Of a DNA stretch of 43,888 nucleotides, positions 8,368 to 19,000 are shown piece after piece. The notes beneath the pieces are model-generated. The model had not been told where the DNA came from. It did not search any database and saw nothing but the letters and a program-made list of their open reading frames with translations. Origin of the DNA: Gammaproteobacteria bacterium. Lineage in GTDB: Bacteria; Pseudomonadota; Gammaproteobacteria; Pseudomonadales; Azotimanducaceae. The first letter of the stretch is position 1. Each line of letters opens with the position of its first letter. A program made the translations under genes and the position numbers. Where the stretch lies: assembly GCA_030123805.1 (NCBI GenBank), contig JASJXV010000011.1, forward strand, positions 1 to 43,888, written 5' to 3'.

Positions 8368-9825
8368 TCATCGCGGGGTATCTCTTGCCGCCCGGTAACG
8401 CTCGGCTAATCGTTCCAGGTTTGAGCTATGCCCTTCACGATCGATTCGGTAACGGGAAACAATATAAAGGCCGAGCAGGAATAAAGAGCAATATAACGGC
8501 AAAAATAGGATTGCCAAATTGTATCGAATCTCATACGTCACTTGTTCGACACTGGTAATGCCGTCCAGGCCAACCAACGATATAATGGTGCCTGCTCCGA
8601 TAATGCCTCCGGCGGAAATTGCTTTTGCGGCAAAACCTCTCGCTGCATAAAACAATCCTTCCGAACGTCGCTGCGTGACCAATTCACTGTCTTCAACCAC
8701 GTCAGCCATCATAGAATCAAGCAGTACACCGCCTATAATGCCACAGACGACCTCGACCACAACGAATACAGAGTAGATGTAAAGACCCAGCCAGCTCCCG
8801 ATTTCCGGCCAAAAACCTGCCAGGAGCAGGATATAAGGGATGGGGTATAACGCAATGTTCACGAGAATGGCGCCGATAGCAGCCTTTTTCTTGCCGTAGA
8901 CACGGCCGAAATAGGGCGCTGCCCAATAGGCAATTGCCGGGGAAACCAATACGCCAATCCCTGTCACTGCTATCTGGGGTCCGCTAAAACCGAAAAAGTA
9001 AGTGGTATTGTACAGATAGAGGGCCATCCCGAGGCCAGCGGCGATTCCGACTGTGAGCCCGTAGAAAAACAGGGCCGCAAAGTTCTTATTCCTGATTGAT
9101 TGAAAGATCTGGCCAATTTCCCGGCGGATCTCCTTAAACTTGAAAGTATCTTTAGGTCGCGGCATTGCTGCAGCCGCTTTCTGGGTGCCAGCGGCAGAGA
9201 CAAGAATGGCCAGGAAGATTACCAGAGCGCCGACAATACCGTAGATGGTGTAGCCTGTTTGTACTGCCACACCATAAGCGCCCACCCAGAACATAAAGTT
9301 AATGGTGTGCAGGCCATTACCCCCATACCAGCCAAATGCATGCCGGAGTGCCAGCCACTTGTTGCGGCGGTCATAGTCCGTTTCCAGATCCGGCAGCAGT
9401 GCTGTGGATGGTACTTCAAAAAGTGTCGTACCTGTCCTGATAAGTATCGCTAGCACCAACACATAGGTGAACGTATTTGTCTCGTCTAGCTCCACAACGG
9501 GATTAAACAAAGCGTAGAAACACAAGGGGAGCATGAAGAGGGCCACGTACATGAATGGATGCCGACGTCCCAGCCGAGTGCTGGTCTTATCCGACCAATG
9601 ACCCAGGAACAGATCAGACACTGCATCCCATAACATCGCAATTGCCAGAGCCAGGGAAGCAAGATAACCGGGCAGCCCAAGTACCTGATTGGAGTAAATC
9701 AGGAGCAAGTAACTGAAGGCATTATTCTTGATGCCATAGGCGATAGAAGCGGAACCGTAGAACCAGAATATCGGCTGCTTTTCGAGAACGTTGGAGTTGC
9801 GTGTAGTTTTTATAATTCGCCCCAT
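8368..9825 (-). CDS. GPH-family (MelB-like) MFS cation symporter
   Basis: The 485-residue polytopic membrane protein has about twelve hydrophobic helices. The segment AMLWDAVSDLFLGHWSD followed by TRLGRRHPFMYV corresponds to the paired Asp residues and the cytoplasmic loop of glycoside-pentoside-hexuronide:cation symporters, where the acidic residues bind the coupling cation. The substrate is probably a sugar or related solute but cannot be named. The gene is convergent with the Lrp-type regulator (9 bases between stops) and is not visibly in an operon with a glycosidase. Confidence 0.85.
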   Translation of the reverse strand: MGRIIKTTRNSNVLEKQPIFWFYGSASIAYGIKNNAFSYLLLIYSNQVLGLPGYLASLALAIAMLWDAVSDLFLGHWSDKTSTRLGRRHPFMYVALFMLPLCFYALFNPVVELDETNTFTYVLVLAILIRTGTTLFEVPSTALLPDLETDYDRRNKWLALRHAFGWYGGNGLHTINFMFWVGAYGVAVQTGYTIYGIVGALVIFLAILVSAAGTQKAAAAMPRPKDTFKFKEIRREIGQIFQSIRNKNFAALFFYGLTVGIAAGLGMALYLYNTTYFFGFSGPQIAVTGIGVLVSPAIAYWAAPYFGRVYGKKKAAIGAILVNIALYPIPYILLLAGFWPEIGSWLGLYIYSVFVVVEVVCGIIGGVLLDSMMADVVEDSELVTQRRSEGLFYAARGFAAKAISAGGIIGAGTIISLVGLDGITSVEQVTYEIRYNLAILFLPLYCSLFLLGLYIVSRYRIDREGHSSNLERLAERYRAARDTPR

Positions 9826-10112
9826 TCAGGGGTACAGATATTTCATAAGTATCATTAATACCAGACTGACCTGGGGAAGGAAAGCGTATTTTTGTAAATC
9901 AATCGTCATGAATAGCCGTGCCGTTTACACAAGTAGGCACGATACTGAAAGGACAGGCAGCAAGGTTACCCGACCCAAATCAGAACCATGCTGAAAAAAA
10001 CTCTGCCTACCTGGTTAGCAAATTTCACTGGCAGATGTGCTAGTGAACAAATGCTTAACATGATCCGGTTATTGTATTAGGATAATTTTCTTCGCAACAA
10101 GAAAATAAACAA

Positions 10113-11150
10113 TTGGCGAGATCACAGCACCCTTACCAGTGGCTTGGACCGCTATCATTTTCCTTGCTGATCCTGATAGTACCCTTTCTTATGGCCTATA
10201 TCGGCTACACTGAGAACAGGGAAAGTCGATTTTTGTCCAGCCGATACGCCTATCTGGCTAGCACTGCAATTCGAACCGAAGCGCGCATAAACAACGTTTT
10301 CACCGTCGTCAGGAATAGCATCGGGAAGAAAGTTGAGAAACAGAACTGCGACGACGAATGCCAGAATGAGAACCAGAATGAGAGACTGAAAAATAGTATA
10401 TCTGTGCTGGAACAGAACTATTTGGGGCTGGAAGCTAAAAAGCTGAAAAGGCTGATTATAAAAGGTAGCAGTATCTCGTCCCCATCGCAAACATTGACCA
10501 AAAAAGATCGTGATCGAATTACCTTCGAGATTGATGAATTTACTCTGCCCGCTATTACTTCGACTCTGTTGGGAGACCTGGATTCGAATAACCGATTTGA
10601 TGATATCCTGTTGTTTGACTCCGATGACGTGACGATATACCAGAAGCATCCCCAGCGTGGGCGCATTGGTAAATTGAGTGATCTGCGACAGTCTGTTCAT
10701 CCGGAGAATGATGAAAGTGTCAAAGCGGTACTAACTGATAACATCAGTAGGATGGTGCGCTACTTTCAGCAGATTGAATATCTGGTGTTTGAAGCACCTG
10801 TGCAGATAAAAACCCAACCAGAGACCAAGTCATGGACGATGGTGGCGCTAATCAGCAAGGACAAGTTAGTCAGTGATAAATTGGAATTTCCAACCACTGA
10901 ATTGGTCGGGTTTGTCTTTTTACTTACCTTGCTTATATTAGGCTGGCCATTTCTGAGAATGCGCTACTTTGGTCCCTATGACACTGTGTACCGACATGAT
11001 CTGTGGATACAGGTAAGCCAGCGGCTGCATTGCCGTTGCTTTGATCACGGTTGTGATACTGCATATCAGAATCTCGAATCAGTTCTTCTCCCGACTGGAT
11101 CTGGAAAGCAGGAAGATTGGCATCGAGCTGAGGGAGGCCTTTACAGATGA
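10113..11150 (+). CDS. N-terminal part of a frameshifted membrane sensor
   Basis: The open frame starts at TTG 10113 (no ATG or GTG follows the upstream in-frame stop before it). It encodes a membrane helix (about residues 14-30), an extracytoplasmic region of about 240 residues, and a second helix (LVGFVFLLTLLILGWPFL). After about residue 303 (DLWIQVS) the frame turns into unlike, Cys/Arg-rich sequence. The expected continuation is in the +1 frame: skipping one C at about 11019 gives DLWIQVSSGCIAVALITVV, a proper membrane helix that runs into the next entry. This frame and 11041-13839 are therefore almost certainly one gene of about 1240 codons broken by one extra base, by mutation, assembly error or, less likely, recoding. 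Confidence 0.65.
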   Translation: MARSQHPYQWLGPLSFSLLILIVPFLMAYIGYTENRESRFLSSRYAYLASTAIRTEARINNVFTVVRNSIGKKVEKQNCDDECQNENQNERLKNSISVLEQNYLGLEAKKLKRLIIKGSSISSPSQTLTKKDRDRITFEIDEFTLPAITSTLLGDLDSNNRFDDILLFDSDDVTIYQKHPQRGRIGKLSDLRQSVHPENDESVKAVLTDNISRMVRYFQQIEYLVFEAPVQIKTQPETKSWTMVALISKDKLVSDKLEFPTTELVGFVFLLTLLILGWPFLRMRYFGPYDTVYRHDLWIQVSQRLHCRCFDHGCDTAYQNLESVLLPTGSGKQEDWHRAEGGLYR

Positions 11151-13839
11151 GTTAAAGGCGCAAGTAACGACTCTGCTGGCTAATAAAGAGAAGATGATTA
11201 CAACATATAATGAGGAACCGCGAAGATGTTCAGCGAGAGCGGATGCGGTATTGGAAGGGGAAGCGCTAGCAGAAAAGAAATCAGAATGTGCTGAGCAACG
11301 ACCTTATCTGTTGAGAGACAATCCAGGGACATACCACTACCCACTATTGAAAATGCTCTATCTCATGGATGAGAATGGCGAGCAAATGGTGAAATGGTCT
11401 ACCAGTTCGGTCGTGACTCGACCGGGTAATTTTGCGGATCGCGCATATTTTCAACGAGCCCTGCCTAAAAACAAGACATCGCTCTACAAGTTTGCAAGCG
11501 ACCCGGAAGAGGGGTCGAGATTTTTTGTCGATGTGATCGAATCCCGTACTACCGGGGAACAGTCTGTGGTGATCAGTATGCCTGCAGAATGTAAAGACAA
11601 AGAAAAAGCCGGTGCAAGCTCCCCCTGTGTGATCGTAATGTCCAGCGAGATGTGGAGTATGGAATCGGCCGCGCCGTTCGGGTTTGGCTATGCGGTGATA
11701 GACAAAACAGGGACCGTTCTGTTCCACTCCGATCAGGACAGTAGCAAGCAACTGAAATTGTTTGAGGAAGTTGATGATCCGAGTCAACTGATTGTCGCGG
11801 TAAATGTAGGTTATGGTCAGGTTGAAGCACAGTATCATGGCAGCGAGCATCGCTTCAATGTCCAGTCGATTGGCATTGATGGGGCAGACTGGAATCTGGT
11901 GACTTTTTATAACAAGGATCTGTACGAGTTGTTCCTGCTGGAAGCAGCCGGGGCAACGACAGCTGTGTGGGCAGTGTGGTTTGGGATATTTCTATTATTT
12001 GCGGCTTCCTACATGCTGGCGACTTACATGCTGGGGCGCGAGCGAATGGTCTCATGGCTAAATCGGATAACCTTCCGCCATTTATCAGTGTTTCTGTTGC
12101 TGACGATGCTGCTGGCTCTGTACATGTTCAACAAAAGCGGATTGCTTGCCAGTAGTCTTTTCATTCCAGTTCTGTTACTTGGAATCCGACAGATGAGCCG
12201 AAATCTCGGAGAGATCGTTTTTTTGAATACCGATATGCGACTTGTTTGTCTCGTTGCCGCGATGCTGCTCTTCATGTTTTCGATTACGGTTCTGCCAGTC
12301 GTCAAATTTCATGATTATGCCAGGGATATTGCCTTTAATTTCATTGTCAATGCACAGCATACGCATCAATATTTGCAGCGGGATATTCAGCAAGATAGGC
12401 AGGTTGCATGGCAAGCAAAGACCATGGCGCAGCAACAAGACAAGAAAAAGGCTGCGCGATATTGGAAGATGATGGATCCGTTCCCCGGCGATACCAGACC
12501 AGAAGTCAAATTGGAGCCTATCAACTGTCAAAGCTACCAACAGGGTCTGCTATCTGCATGGCTATGCCAGAGGATGTCGCAGTTACCAATATACTCAGAA
12601 GAGGCCCTTCAAATACGACCTGCGTATCATCTTGATTTGATGGACGAGGTATTGTTAGAGGAGACCTACAAGGGATTCTATGGTCCTGTATGGAAGAATC
12701 AGGAAGAAGCACTCTATGCTCTGTTTGTCTTGCTTCTAATTGCCTTGTTGGCCATATTTATCTGGCGCTGGTCAACCAAGTTGATGGGTTTGCAGGTCAG
12801 TAACCTGGCCAAGGGCGCTGCATTGCTTGCACCCTTGCCCTCGTCCCGAATGCACCAGATAGTTTTTGGTATGGCAGAGCGGTCAAGACGGGGGTTTCTG
12901 GAATTTATTGGCGTGGAACGATTGTTTATGCTGGATTTCAGAAAGGTAACCGTGCATGCATCGATAGCCGAACTTCTGCGGAGTGCCAAAGATACCCATG
13001 ATGTTGTTGTTGTGGATCATTTCGATGAACTGATTAAAGATCCTGAATTAGTCAAACTGCGAGTTGAATTGCTTGAATTTCTGCTCCATGAAACCGATGT
13101 ATCAATCTTCATCATCACTTCCATGGATATTCTGAGTTACCTCAACCAGAGACTCATTGTGGATCAGGACCTGGATAGCAAACTGGTTGCCAGGCTGGCA
13201 ATCGCACTGTCATATTTCTCGCGCCACTACTATGAAGAAGAACCCCCAGAAAAAACAGCGGATGAAGTGACTGCTGCAAGGAGACTGCTGTATGAAGAGT
13301 GCTTTCATCCCAATCTACAAGACATCCGCCATCAGGTTGAACAAGACGCGTTGCTGGATGGATATGTGGAGCAGCAGATTATTAATCTGGTACTGGCGCG
13401 TGCCAGAGCCATCTATCAGCTTATGTGGGACGTGTGCAGCCACGTGGAAAAGTTTACCCTGATCCAGTTGGCCCACGATCGACCGGTCAATCCCAACAAC
13501 TGGCAAGTCGCCCAGAAGCTGAAGCAACGTGGTTATCTGCGACGGGACCCCAATTACAGGATTTTCAACAAAAGTTTCGAGTGGTTTATTCAAAGTGTAG
13601 AACCCATTGAAGACATGGTTGCATGGCATTCTGAAGTGACCAGTACCTGGGATCGAATCAGAATACCGGTCCTGGTGCTAGTGATCTTCGGTCTGGCTTT
13701 CCTTGCGATTACGCAACCCGGATTTTTTAACAGCCTGTTCGCGTGGGTAGCTGCTGCGGGTGCAGCAGTACCCATCGCACTCCGATTTTTCGGCACCTGG
13801 TGGGCGTCCCGTGCAGCGAGCGATGCGGGTTCAAAATAG
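11041..13839 (+). CDS. Cache-domain membrane sensor with degenerate ATPase-like domain (C-terminal part)
   Basis: The 932-residue frame begins at TTG 11041 inside a membrane helix, so the true start lies in the preceding frame. Order: a helix, then an extracytoplasmic Cache-like sensor domain (FADRAYFQRAL, then FVDVIESRTTGEQSVVISMP). About four further helices with a second exported loop (about 450-560) follow, then a cytoplasmic domain. That domain contains HDVVVVDHFDEL, which looks like a Walker B strand, and IFIITSMDILSYL, which looks like the next ATPase strand. No P-loop (GxxxxGKS/T) is visible, so it may be a degenerate STAND/AAA-type module. Two more hydrophobic helices close the protein (IRIPVLVLVIFGLAFLAI and a following one). 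The output is unknown; no kinase, GGDEF or HTH domain is seen. Confidence 0.7.
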   Translation: MITVVILHIRISNQFFSRLDLESRKIGIELREAFTDELKAQVTTLLANKEKMITTYNEEPRRCSARADAVLEGEALAEKKSECAEQRPYLLRDNPGTYHYPLLKMLYLMDENGEQMVKWSTSSVVTRPGNFADRAYFQRALPKNKTSLYKFASDPEEGSRFFVDVIESRTTGEQSVVISMPAECKDKEKAGASSPCVIVMSSEMWSMESAAPFGFGYAVIDKTGTVLFHSDQDSSKQLKLFEEVDDPSQLIVAVNVGYGQVEAQYHGSEHRFNVQSIGIDGADWNLVTFYNKDLYELFLLEAAGATTAVWAVWFGIFLLFAASYMLATYMLGRERMVSWLNRITFRHLSVFLLLTMLLALYMFNKSGLLASSLFIPVLLLGIRQMSRNLGEIVFLNTDMRLVCLVAAMLLFMFSITVLPVVKFHDYARDIAFNFIVNAQHTHQYLQRDIQQDRQVAWQAKTMAQQQDKKKAARYWKMMDPFPGDTRPEVKLEPINCQSYQQGLLSAWLCQRMSQLPIYSEEALQIRPAYHLDLMDEVLLEETYKGFYGPVWKNQEEALYALFVLLLIALLAIFIWRWSTKLMGLQVSNLAKGAALLAPLPSSRMHQIVFGMAERSRRGFLEFIGVERLFMLDFRKVTVHASIAELLRSAKDTHDVVVVDHFDELIKDPELVKLRVELLEFLLHETDVSIFIITSMDILSYLNQRLIVDQDLDSKLVARLAIALSYFSRHYYEEEPPEKTADEVTAARRLLYEECFHPNLQDIRHQVEQDALLDGYVEQQIINLVLARARAIYQLMWDVCSHVEKFTLIQLAHDRPVNPNNWQVAQKLKQRGYLRRDPNYRIFNKSFEWFIQSVEPIEDMVAWHSEVTSTWDRIRIPVLVLVIFGLAFLAITQPGFFNSLFAWVAAAGAAVPIALRFFGTWWASRAASDAGSK

Positions 13840-13841
13840 GT

Positions 13842-13883
13842 TGCTTTTATAAAGCATCTGCCACTCTAGACTTGCTCTTTAGA
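13842..13883. terminator. possible terminator between convergent genes
   Basis: Directly after the sensor stop lies TGCTTT-TAT-AAAGCA (13842-13856), a 6-bp stem with a 3-nt loop. It is followed by CTCTA paired with TAGAG around 13864-13883. The hairpins are short and lack a clear T-tract, so this is a positional guess. Confidence 0.3.
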
Positions 13884-13914
13884 GGATTTAAACATCCGTT
13901 TGTTGGTGGTATCA

Positions 13915-14916
13915 CTAGATTGCCAATAGCCGGATAAGAAACCAGTAGCATGAAATAACACCAATACCATAGCTGGAAAAATAGGTAAGGTTTCCTGCCT
14001 GGGCTTTGTTGGCCCACTTTCTGGCATATCCGGAAACCAATATTACGGCGGTGATAAAGACTACCTGCCCTACTTCAACACCCAGATTGAACATCAGCAG
14101 TGCCAGCAATTTGTCGCTGTAGGGCAATCCAATCTCACCCAGTGCAGCGGCAAAACCAAACCCATGCAACAGCCCAAAGATAAACGCGACGGCAACCGGA
14201 TATCTGTATGCCACTGAGGTTTTATTCCCCAGAACGATCTCTCTTGCGACAAATACTATGCTCAGCGCAATAACCGCTTCAACGGGCGCAGGATTTAGTG
14301 TAACCAGACCCAATGCAGCAGATATCAGGGTGATGGAGTGTGCTATCGTGAAACCGGTAATGGTTATCAACACCCGCCTGAAGGTGCCTGCTATAAACAG
14401 CAGACAAATCACGAAAAGCAAATGGTCAATTCCGAACCAGATATGCTCTACACCCAATTCCAGGTAAGTCACAAGCACCGCATATGCCTTTGGTTCACTC
14501 TTGATGGTAATCGCCGTGGATGATGGTGTAAGACGGTCGCTCTGGACCTGACCAGCAAGGTTTGTGTACCTGATTAACGTATCCGTAAGTGTGTTCTCCA
14601 AGCCTTGCAGTTCAACTACCTGCCCCTCTATCGGAGCTGAACATTTCAGGGTAGAACGTTCGATATAGCTGGCATTCAGCAGCCGGGTATCGGGCAAGCC
14701 ATCGATCTGGCAGAGTTGCGGCCAGCGTATAGTGATGGGTAATCCGACTCCACCCTGAGCCGGTACCTTCCAGAAGATCTGATAGGTGGTATCGCTTTCA
14801 GCGCGGATATCCAGATAAGCTGGCCTGACTTCGTGCGCCGCACTCTGGGTGGATAATATGATTAGCATAAGGCCGGACAGAAATCTGGCAGCCTGGTCAA
14901 GACCTGGTGCCATCAC
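13915..14916 (-). CDS. HupE/UreJ-like membrane protein with exported N-terminal domain
   Basis: The 333-residue product has a signal peptide, a beta-rich exported domain (about 28-150), and a C-terminal membrane domain of about six helices. The latter carries the His motifs of HupE/UreJ-2 proteins: GIDHLLF, TIAHSITL and GLLHGFGFAAAL. Family members were first linked to nickel or cobalt uptake with hydrogenase or urease, but this long two-domain version occurs widely without either, and none is seen here. The ATG overlaps the stop of the upstream parvulin gene by 4 bases (ATGA), so the two are translationally coupled and probably work together. Confidence 0.85.
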   Translation of the reverse strand: MMAPGLDQAARFLSGLMLIILSTQSAAHEVRPAYLDIRAESDTTYQIFWKVPAQGGVGLPITIRWPQLCQIDGLPDTRLLNASYIERSTLKCSAPIEGQVVELQGLENTLTDTLIRYTNLAGQVQSDRLTPSSTAITIKSEPKAYAVLVTYLELGVEHIWFGIDHLLFVICLLFIAGTFRRVLITITGFTIAHSITLISAALGLVTLNPAPVEAVIALSIVFVAREIVLGNKTSVAYRYPVAVAFIFGLLHGFGFAAALGEIGLPYSDKLLALLMFNLGVEVGQVVFITAVILVSGYARKWANKAQAGNLTYFSSYGIGVISCYWFLIRLLAI

Positions 14917-15773
14917 GCATCCTCCCCCTGGTTGAGATAGTCGTCTTCAATGACCACCTCATATTTCAGCAGCAGGGACTCATAATGTTTCTGCACATAG
15001 GCTTGTTTTTGCGCGCGTTGCCATTCGATGACAACCCGCCCCCTGACTTCTTCCAGGGATGGGTTCCGGGCGGGCATATAGTGCTTGATATGAACCAGAT
15101 GAATACCATAGCCTGACGTTACAGGTCCTTGCCAACTGCCAATGGGCAGGGCCATTAGTTGATCTGCGAAACCCGAGCCAAAATTTGCATCGATAACCCG
15201 GGCGCCTGTTACCGGGTGGTTAAAAGCCAACATGAAGGAATCGCTCAGTTCCCGCAGTCTGGATTTGTCGAATGACTCGCTACGCAAGCGTTCTTTGAGG
15301 GACTCAACGTAGGCAAGGGTATTCCGGGGTTTGTCGGGATCGAGAAAAATCTGTTGGAAGGCAAGCTTTGCTTCAAGTCTGAATATATCGGGATGCTTGT
15401 TCAGGTATGAACCAAGCGCTTCATCCGAAGGGCGTGCATAGTTTCCCAGATCCTCGACCAGAAACTCGTACTTTTGTCTTAATCGGCGTCGTACAATCGT
15501 GTCATCCTCATCCAAACGAAGCGCCAGTGCCTCCCGATAGTACACCTCCTCACGAATCCGCTCGTCGATTAGTCGCTTTAATTCCTCCCGGGTCGGCGGT
15601 CGCTGCCAGGTTTTCTCAAATCCCGCGGTAAGATGACGAATATTACCTTTGCTGATAACCAGGACTTTTTCAGATTCATAGGGATCTGTTGTCAGTGAGT
15701 CATATGCAAAGATCAGTACAGCTAAAAATAAAAAAAGAACCATGGGTTCTTTCAGAATAAATGATTTAATCAT
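14913..15773 (-). CDS. membrane-anchored parvulin-type peptidyl-prolyl isomerase
   Basis: The 286-residue protein has one N-terminal membrane helix (MVLFLFLAVLIFAY) followed by an exported chaperone-like helical region (EELKRLIDERIREEVYYREALAL) and a PpiC/rotamase domain. The latter is recognised from FGSGFADQLMALPIGSWQGPV followed by SGYGIHLVHI. The open frame extends to a TTG at 15785, but ATG 15773 is preferred because a GAG site lies 7 nt upstream. It probably assists folding of exported or outer-membrane proteins, perhaps of the HupE-like protein encoded by the overlapping downstream gene. Confidence 0.85.
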   Translation of the reverse strand: MIKSFILKEPMVLFLFLAVLIFAYDSLTTDPYESEKVLVISKGNIRHLTAGFEKTWQRPPTREELKRLIDERIREEVYYREALALRLDEDDTIVRRRLRQKYEFLVEDLGNYARPSDEALGSYLNKHPDIFRLEAKLAFQQIFLDPDKPRNTLAYVESLKERLRSESFDKSRLRELSDSFMLAFNHPVTGARVIDANFGSGFADQLMALPIGSWQGPVTSGYGIHLVHIKHYMPARNPSLEEVRGRVVIEWQRAQKQAYVQKHYESLLLKYEVVIEDDYLNQGEDA

Positions 15774-15992
15774 CACGGTTCTCAAATCCTGAATGTTTGA
15801 AATCTGTCAATTCAATCAGCAACCATTAAAAAAGGTGAAGCACCCACCTGCGGTGCTACCCCGTCCATGCGGTGACCATAGCCTTCTACGATACCTGGCG
15901 CAAGCAGCAACATGGGCACAAAATTCAGTACAACATCCTCAATCGATAGGGCTCAACTCGATCTTTGACTTTCAGATATGCGTTGAAGAGCG

Positions 15993-16029
15993 GTGAAAAA
16001 GTGGTTTACTATGCCAATACTTTTTTCAC
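15993..16029. promoter_or_regulatory. inverted repeat upstream of the large GGDEF regulator
   Basis: GTGAAAAAGT at 15993-16002 is mirrored by ACTTTTTTCAC at 16019-16029 (one-base bulge) with 16 bases between, ending 37 bases before the start of the 16067 gene. It could be an operator or an RNA hairpin in the leader. The rest of the 15786-16066 gap holds nothing recognisable. Confidence 0.35.
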
Positions 16030-16066
16030 TTGATCACGATTGATTTGACTGTTGAGCTAATCCACG

Positions 16067-19000
16067 ATGCGGCGAATTAAAGACTATACGGTTGCAGAAC
16101 AAATTGACGAGACGCTAGGCTTTACTGTCTTCTCAGGACATCGGCAAGGAGATTCTACACCGGTTACCATCACATGGTTCAAAGACCGGAACCCAACAGC
16201 ATCAGATACCGCCAGATTTGTACAGAAACACAAGACAATTCAAAAGCTTGATTTAGATGGTATTGTAAAAATCATAGAAATAATCCAGCAGGACGATCAG
16301 CATGTTTTGATTTCGGAAGCGTTTGATGGTGTTTCAATCGATAAAACTCTGAGAAAAGGACCATTCGATATTCAGACGTTTTTAAATATTGGGCTTAAAC
16401 TCTCTGAAACGCTTGGTAATCTTCATAAACAGGAATTAACACATGAAGCGATAAAGCCACGCAATGTATTTATCAATACCGAGACTAAACAGGTTGAAAT
16501 TACAAATTTTGGTGTATCAAGTTTCTTGACCAAGGAAAACGATGATATTTATCATTCTGAAGTATTAGAAAGCACATTACCTTACATATCCCCGGAACAA
16601 ACAGCGCGGGTGAATCGCAGTGTTGATTATCGCACCGATCTGTACTCGTTGGGGATATTATTCTATGAAATGCTAATTGGTAAGGCGCCATTTTTATCTG
16701 CAGATCCGATGGAGATCATCTATTCGCATATCGCTATTAGCCCCACACCCCCTGGCAGTATCAGTGAAAATATTCCACAGATGATTTCCCGGATCATTCA
16801 GAAGCTATTAATGAAAGCAGCTGAAGAACGTTATCAGAATGCATTCGGTCTAATGGCGGACTTAAAAGAATGTCAAAAAAGGTATAGAAATAAAACCGGT
16901 ATAAGTCATTTTGCATTAGCTCAAAAGGACCGCTCCAATCGCTTTATTATTCCACAGAAACTTTATGGCAGGGAAAGGGAAATCGCACACTTGCTATCAC
17001 TCTTTGAAGAAGTAAGACAAGGAAAGGGTCAGATCGCGCTTATTGCAGGCAAACCGGGTATCGGTAAATCTGCACTTGTCCATGAAATACAAAAATCCGT
17101 CGTTACTAAAAGGGGTTATTTTATTTCAGGAAAATATGAACGGTTTCGCAGAGATGTACCCTACAGTTCTATTATTCAAGCCTACCAAAACCTTATCGGG
17201 CAGATTCTTGCAGAGAATGAACAAGAAGTTGAAAAGTGGAAAGGGAAACTGATGCAGGCATTGGGGAAAAACGCAAGAGTAATTACCGATGTCATACCCA
17301 ATGTCCAGCTTATTATTGGCGAGCAACCGAGCGTCCCCGAACTGGGGGCAGAAGACTCCGCAAACCGATTTGTTCATGTATTGGAAAAATTTGTAAGAGT
17401 ATTTCCGCAAGAGAATCATCCGGTGGTGTTGTTTCTCGATGATCTGCAATGGGCAGATCTGGCCAGTCTTCAACTGATCGAGAAAATTATATGCGGAAAT
17501 GATATCAAGCACTTTTTTATTATTGGCACCTATAGAGATGATGAGGTTACCGAAGAGCATCCCCTCATGATCATGGGGAGAAACCTGTCCAGAGAATCTA
17601 TTCAAATAAACAGGATAAACCTGAAGCCGTTAGACATTGATGCCATCATTCATCTACTCACGGAATATTTACATTGTCCTCATGAAGAAAGTCAGGAGTT
17701 GGGCGAATTAATACATACAAAAACAGGCGGGAATCCTTTTTTCGTGATTCAAATTTTAAAAATCCTGTTTGATGATAAATTGATTGAACTGGATAAAAAC
17801 TCAGTGTGGCAATGGCACACAAGCAAGATTAGAGAAATGCGGGTAACAGACAACCTGGTGGATCTTCTGGTGGGTAAAATAAATAAACTCTCAAAGGGAA
17901 CTCGCGAAACATTAAAAATAAGCGCTTGTATTGGCAACCGATTTGACCTTGAAACAGTTGCTGTTATACAGGAAATACCTATTGATGAAACGCTGGCGAA
18001 CTTTACCGAAGCAATCAGTGAAGGTCTCGTTACTGGAAACAGAAATCTACTTATTTTCCACCATGATCGAATTCAGGAGGCTGCATATTCGTTAATTCCA
18101 GATAGAATAAAGGGGCAGTATCATTACAAAATTGGAAAACTTGCCCTGGAAAAGACCACGTCGGAGGCGTTTAAAAAGCAGTTATTTTATATCGTTGATC
18201 AGCTAAATGAGGGCTCTGAATGGATATTGGATGATGCAGAGAGGGTAAAACTAATCGAAATGAATCTTCAGGCGGGGAAAAAAGCAAATGCATCCGCCGC
18301 TTTTTATCCTGCGTCAAAATATTTTAATGTCGCGTTGAAACTGCATTCCGAAGATAGTTGGGAAAAGCAATACAAATTAACGCTTGATACTTACTCACAA
18401 ACAATCGAAACGGCCTACCTCAATGGTGAATTTGATCGACTGAATTATTTGGCGGACATGGCGCTAGAGCGGGTTCGTAATGTTGTCGATACAATCAATA
18501 TACTCAGCACACGGATCAAGGCTTACACTGCCCAGCAGAACTTTGGAAAGGCGATTGAAGCAGGTGTGAGCGCCTTAAACTCACTTGGCGTCGATATACC
18601 GTCAGCACCTGACGATACTCTTCTGGGTGAGCAAACGCTGGAAGTCATGCAGTCAATATCGGGCAAAACCGATGCGGATCTTATTGACCAAGCGGATATG
18701 ACCAACCCGGAAATGCTGTCAGCAATTCGAATATTGGCGGACATCCTGTCGCCAAGCTATCAGAGCGCTTCAGGCCTTTCTCCCTTTATTATTTTGCAGC
18801 AACTTAAAATACACCTCACCTATGGGAATCATCCATTAGCGGCATACGCATATGCCAATTATGGCATCATTCTTATCGTTGGAATGGCGGATATTGATGG
18901 CGGTTATCGGTTTGGCAAACTGGCTTTTAAGATTATCGATAAATACAACGCGCAGGGATTAAAGTCCGATATCGTTTATTTGTATAACTTGTTTATTCGT

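Noticed and set aside
15786-15992. Gap upstream of the large regulator, considered for a riboswitch or small RNA
   Set aside because: No conserved riboswitch core or strong promoter-plus-terminator pair could be seen.
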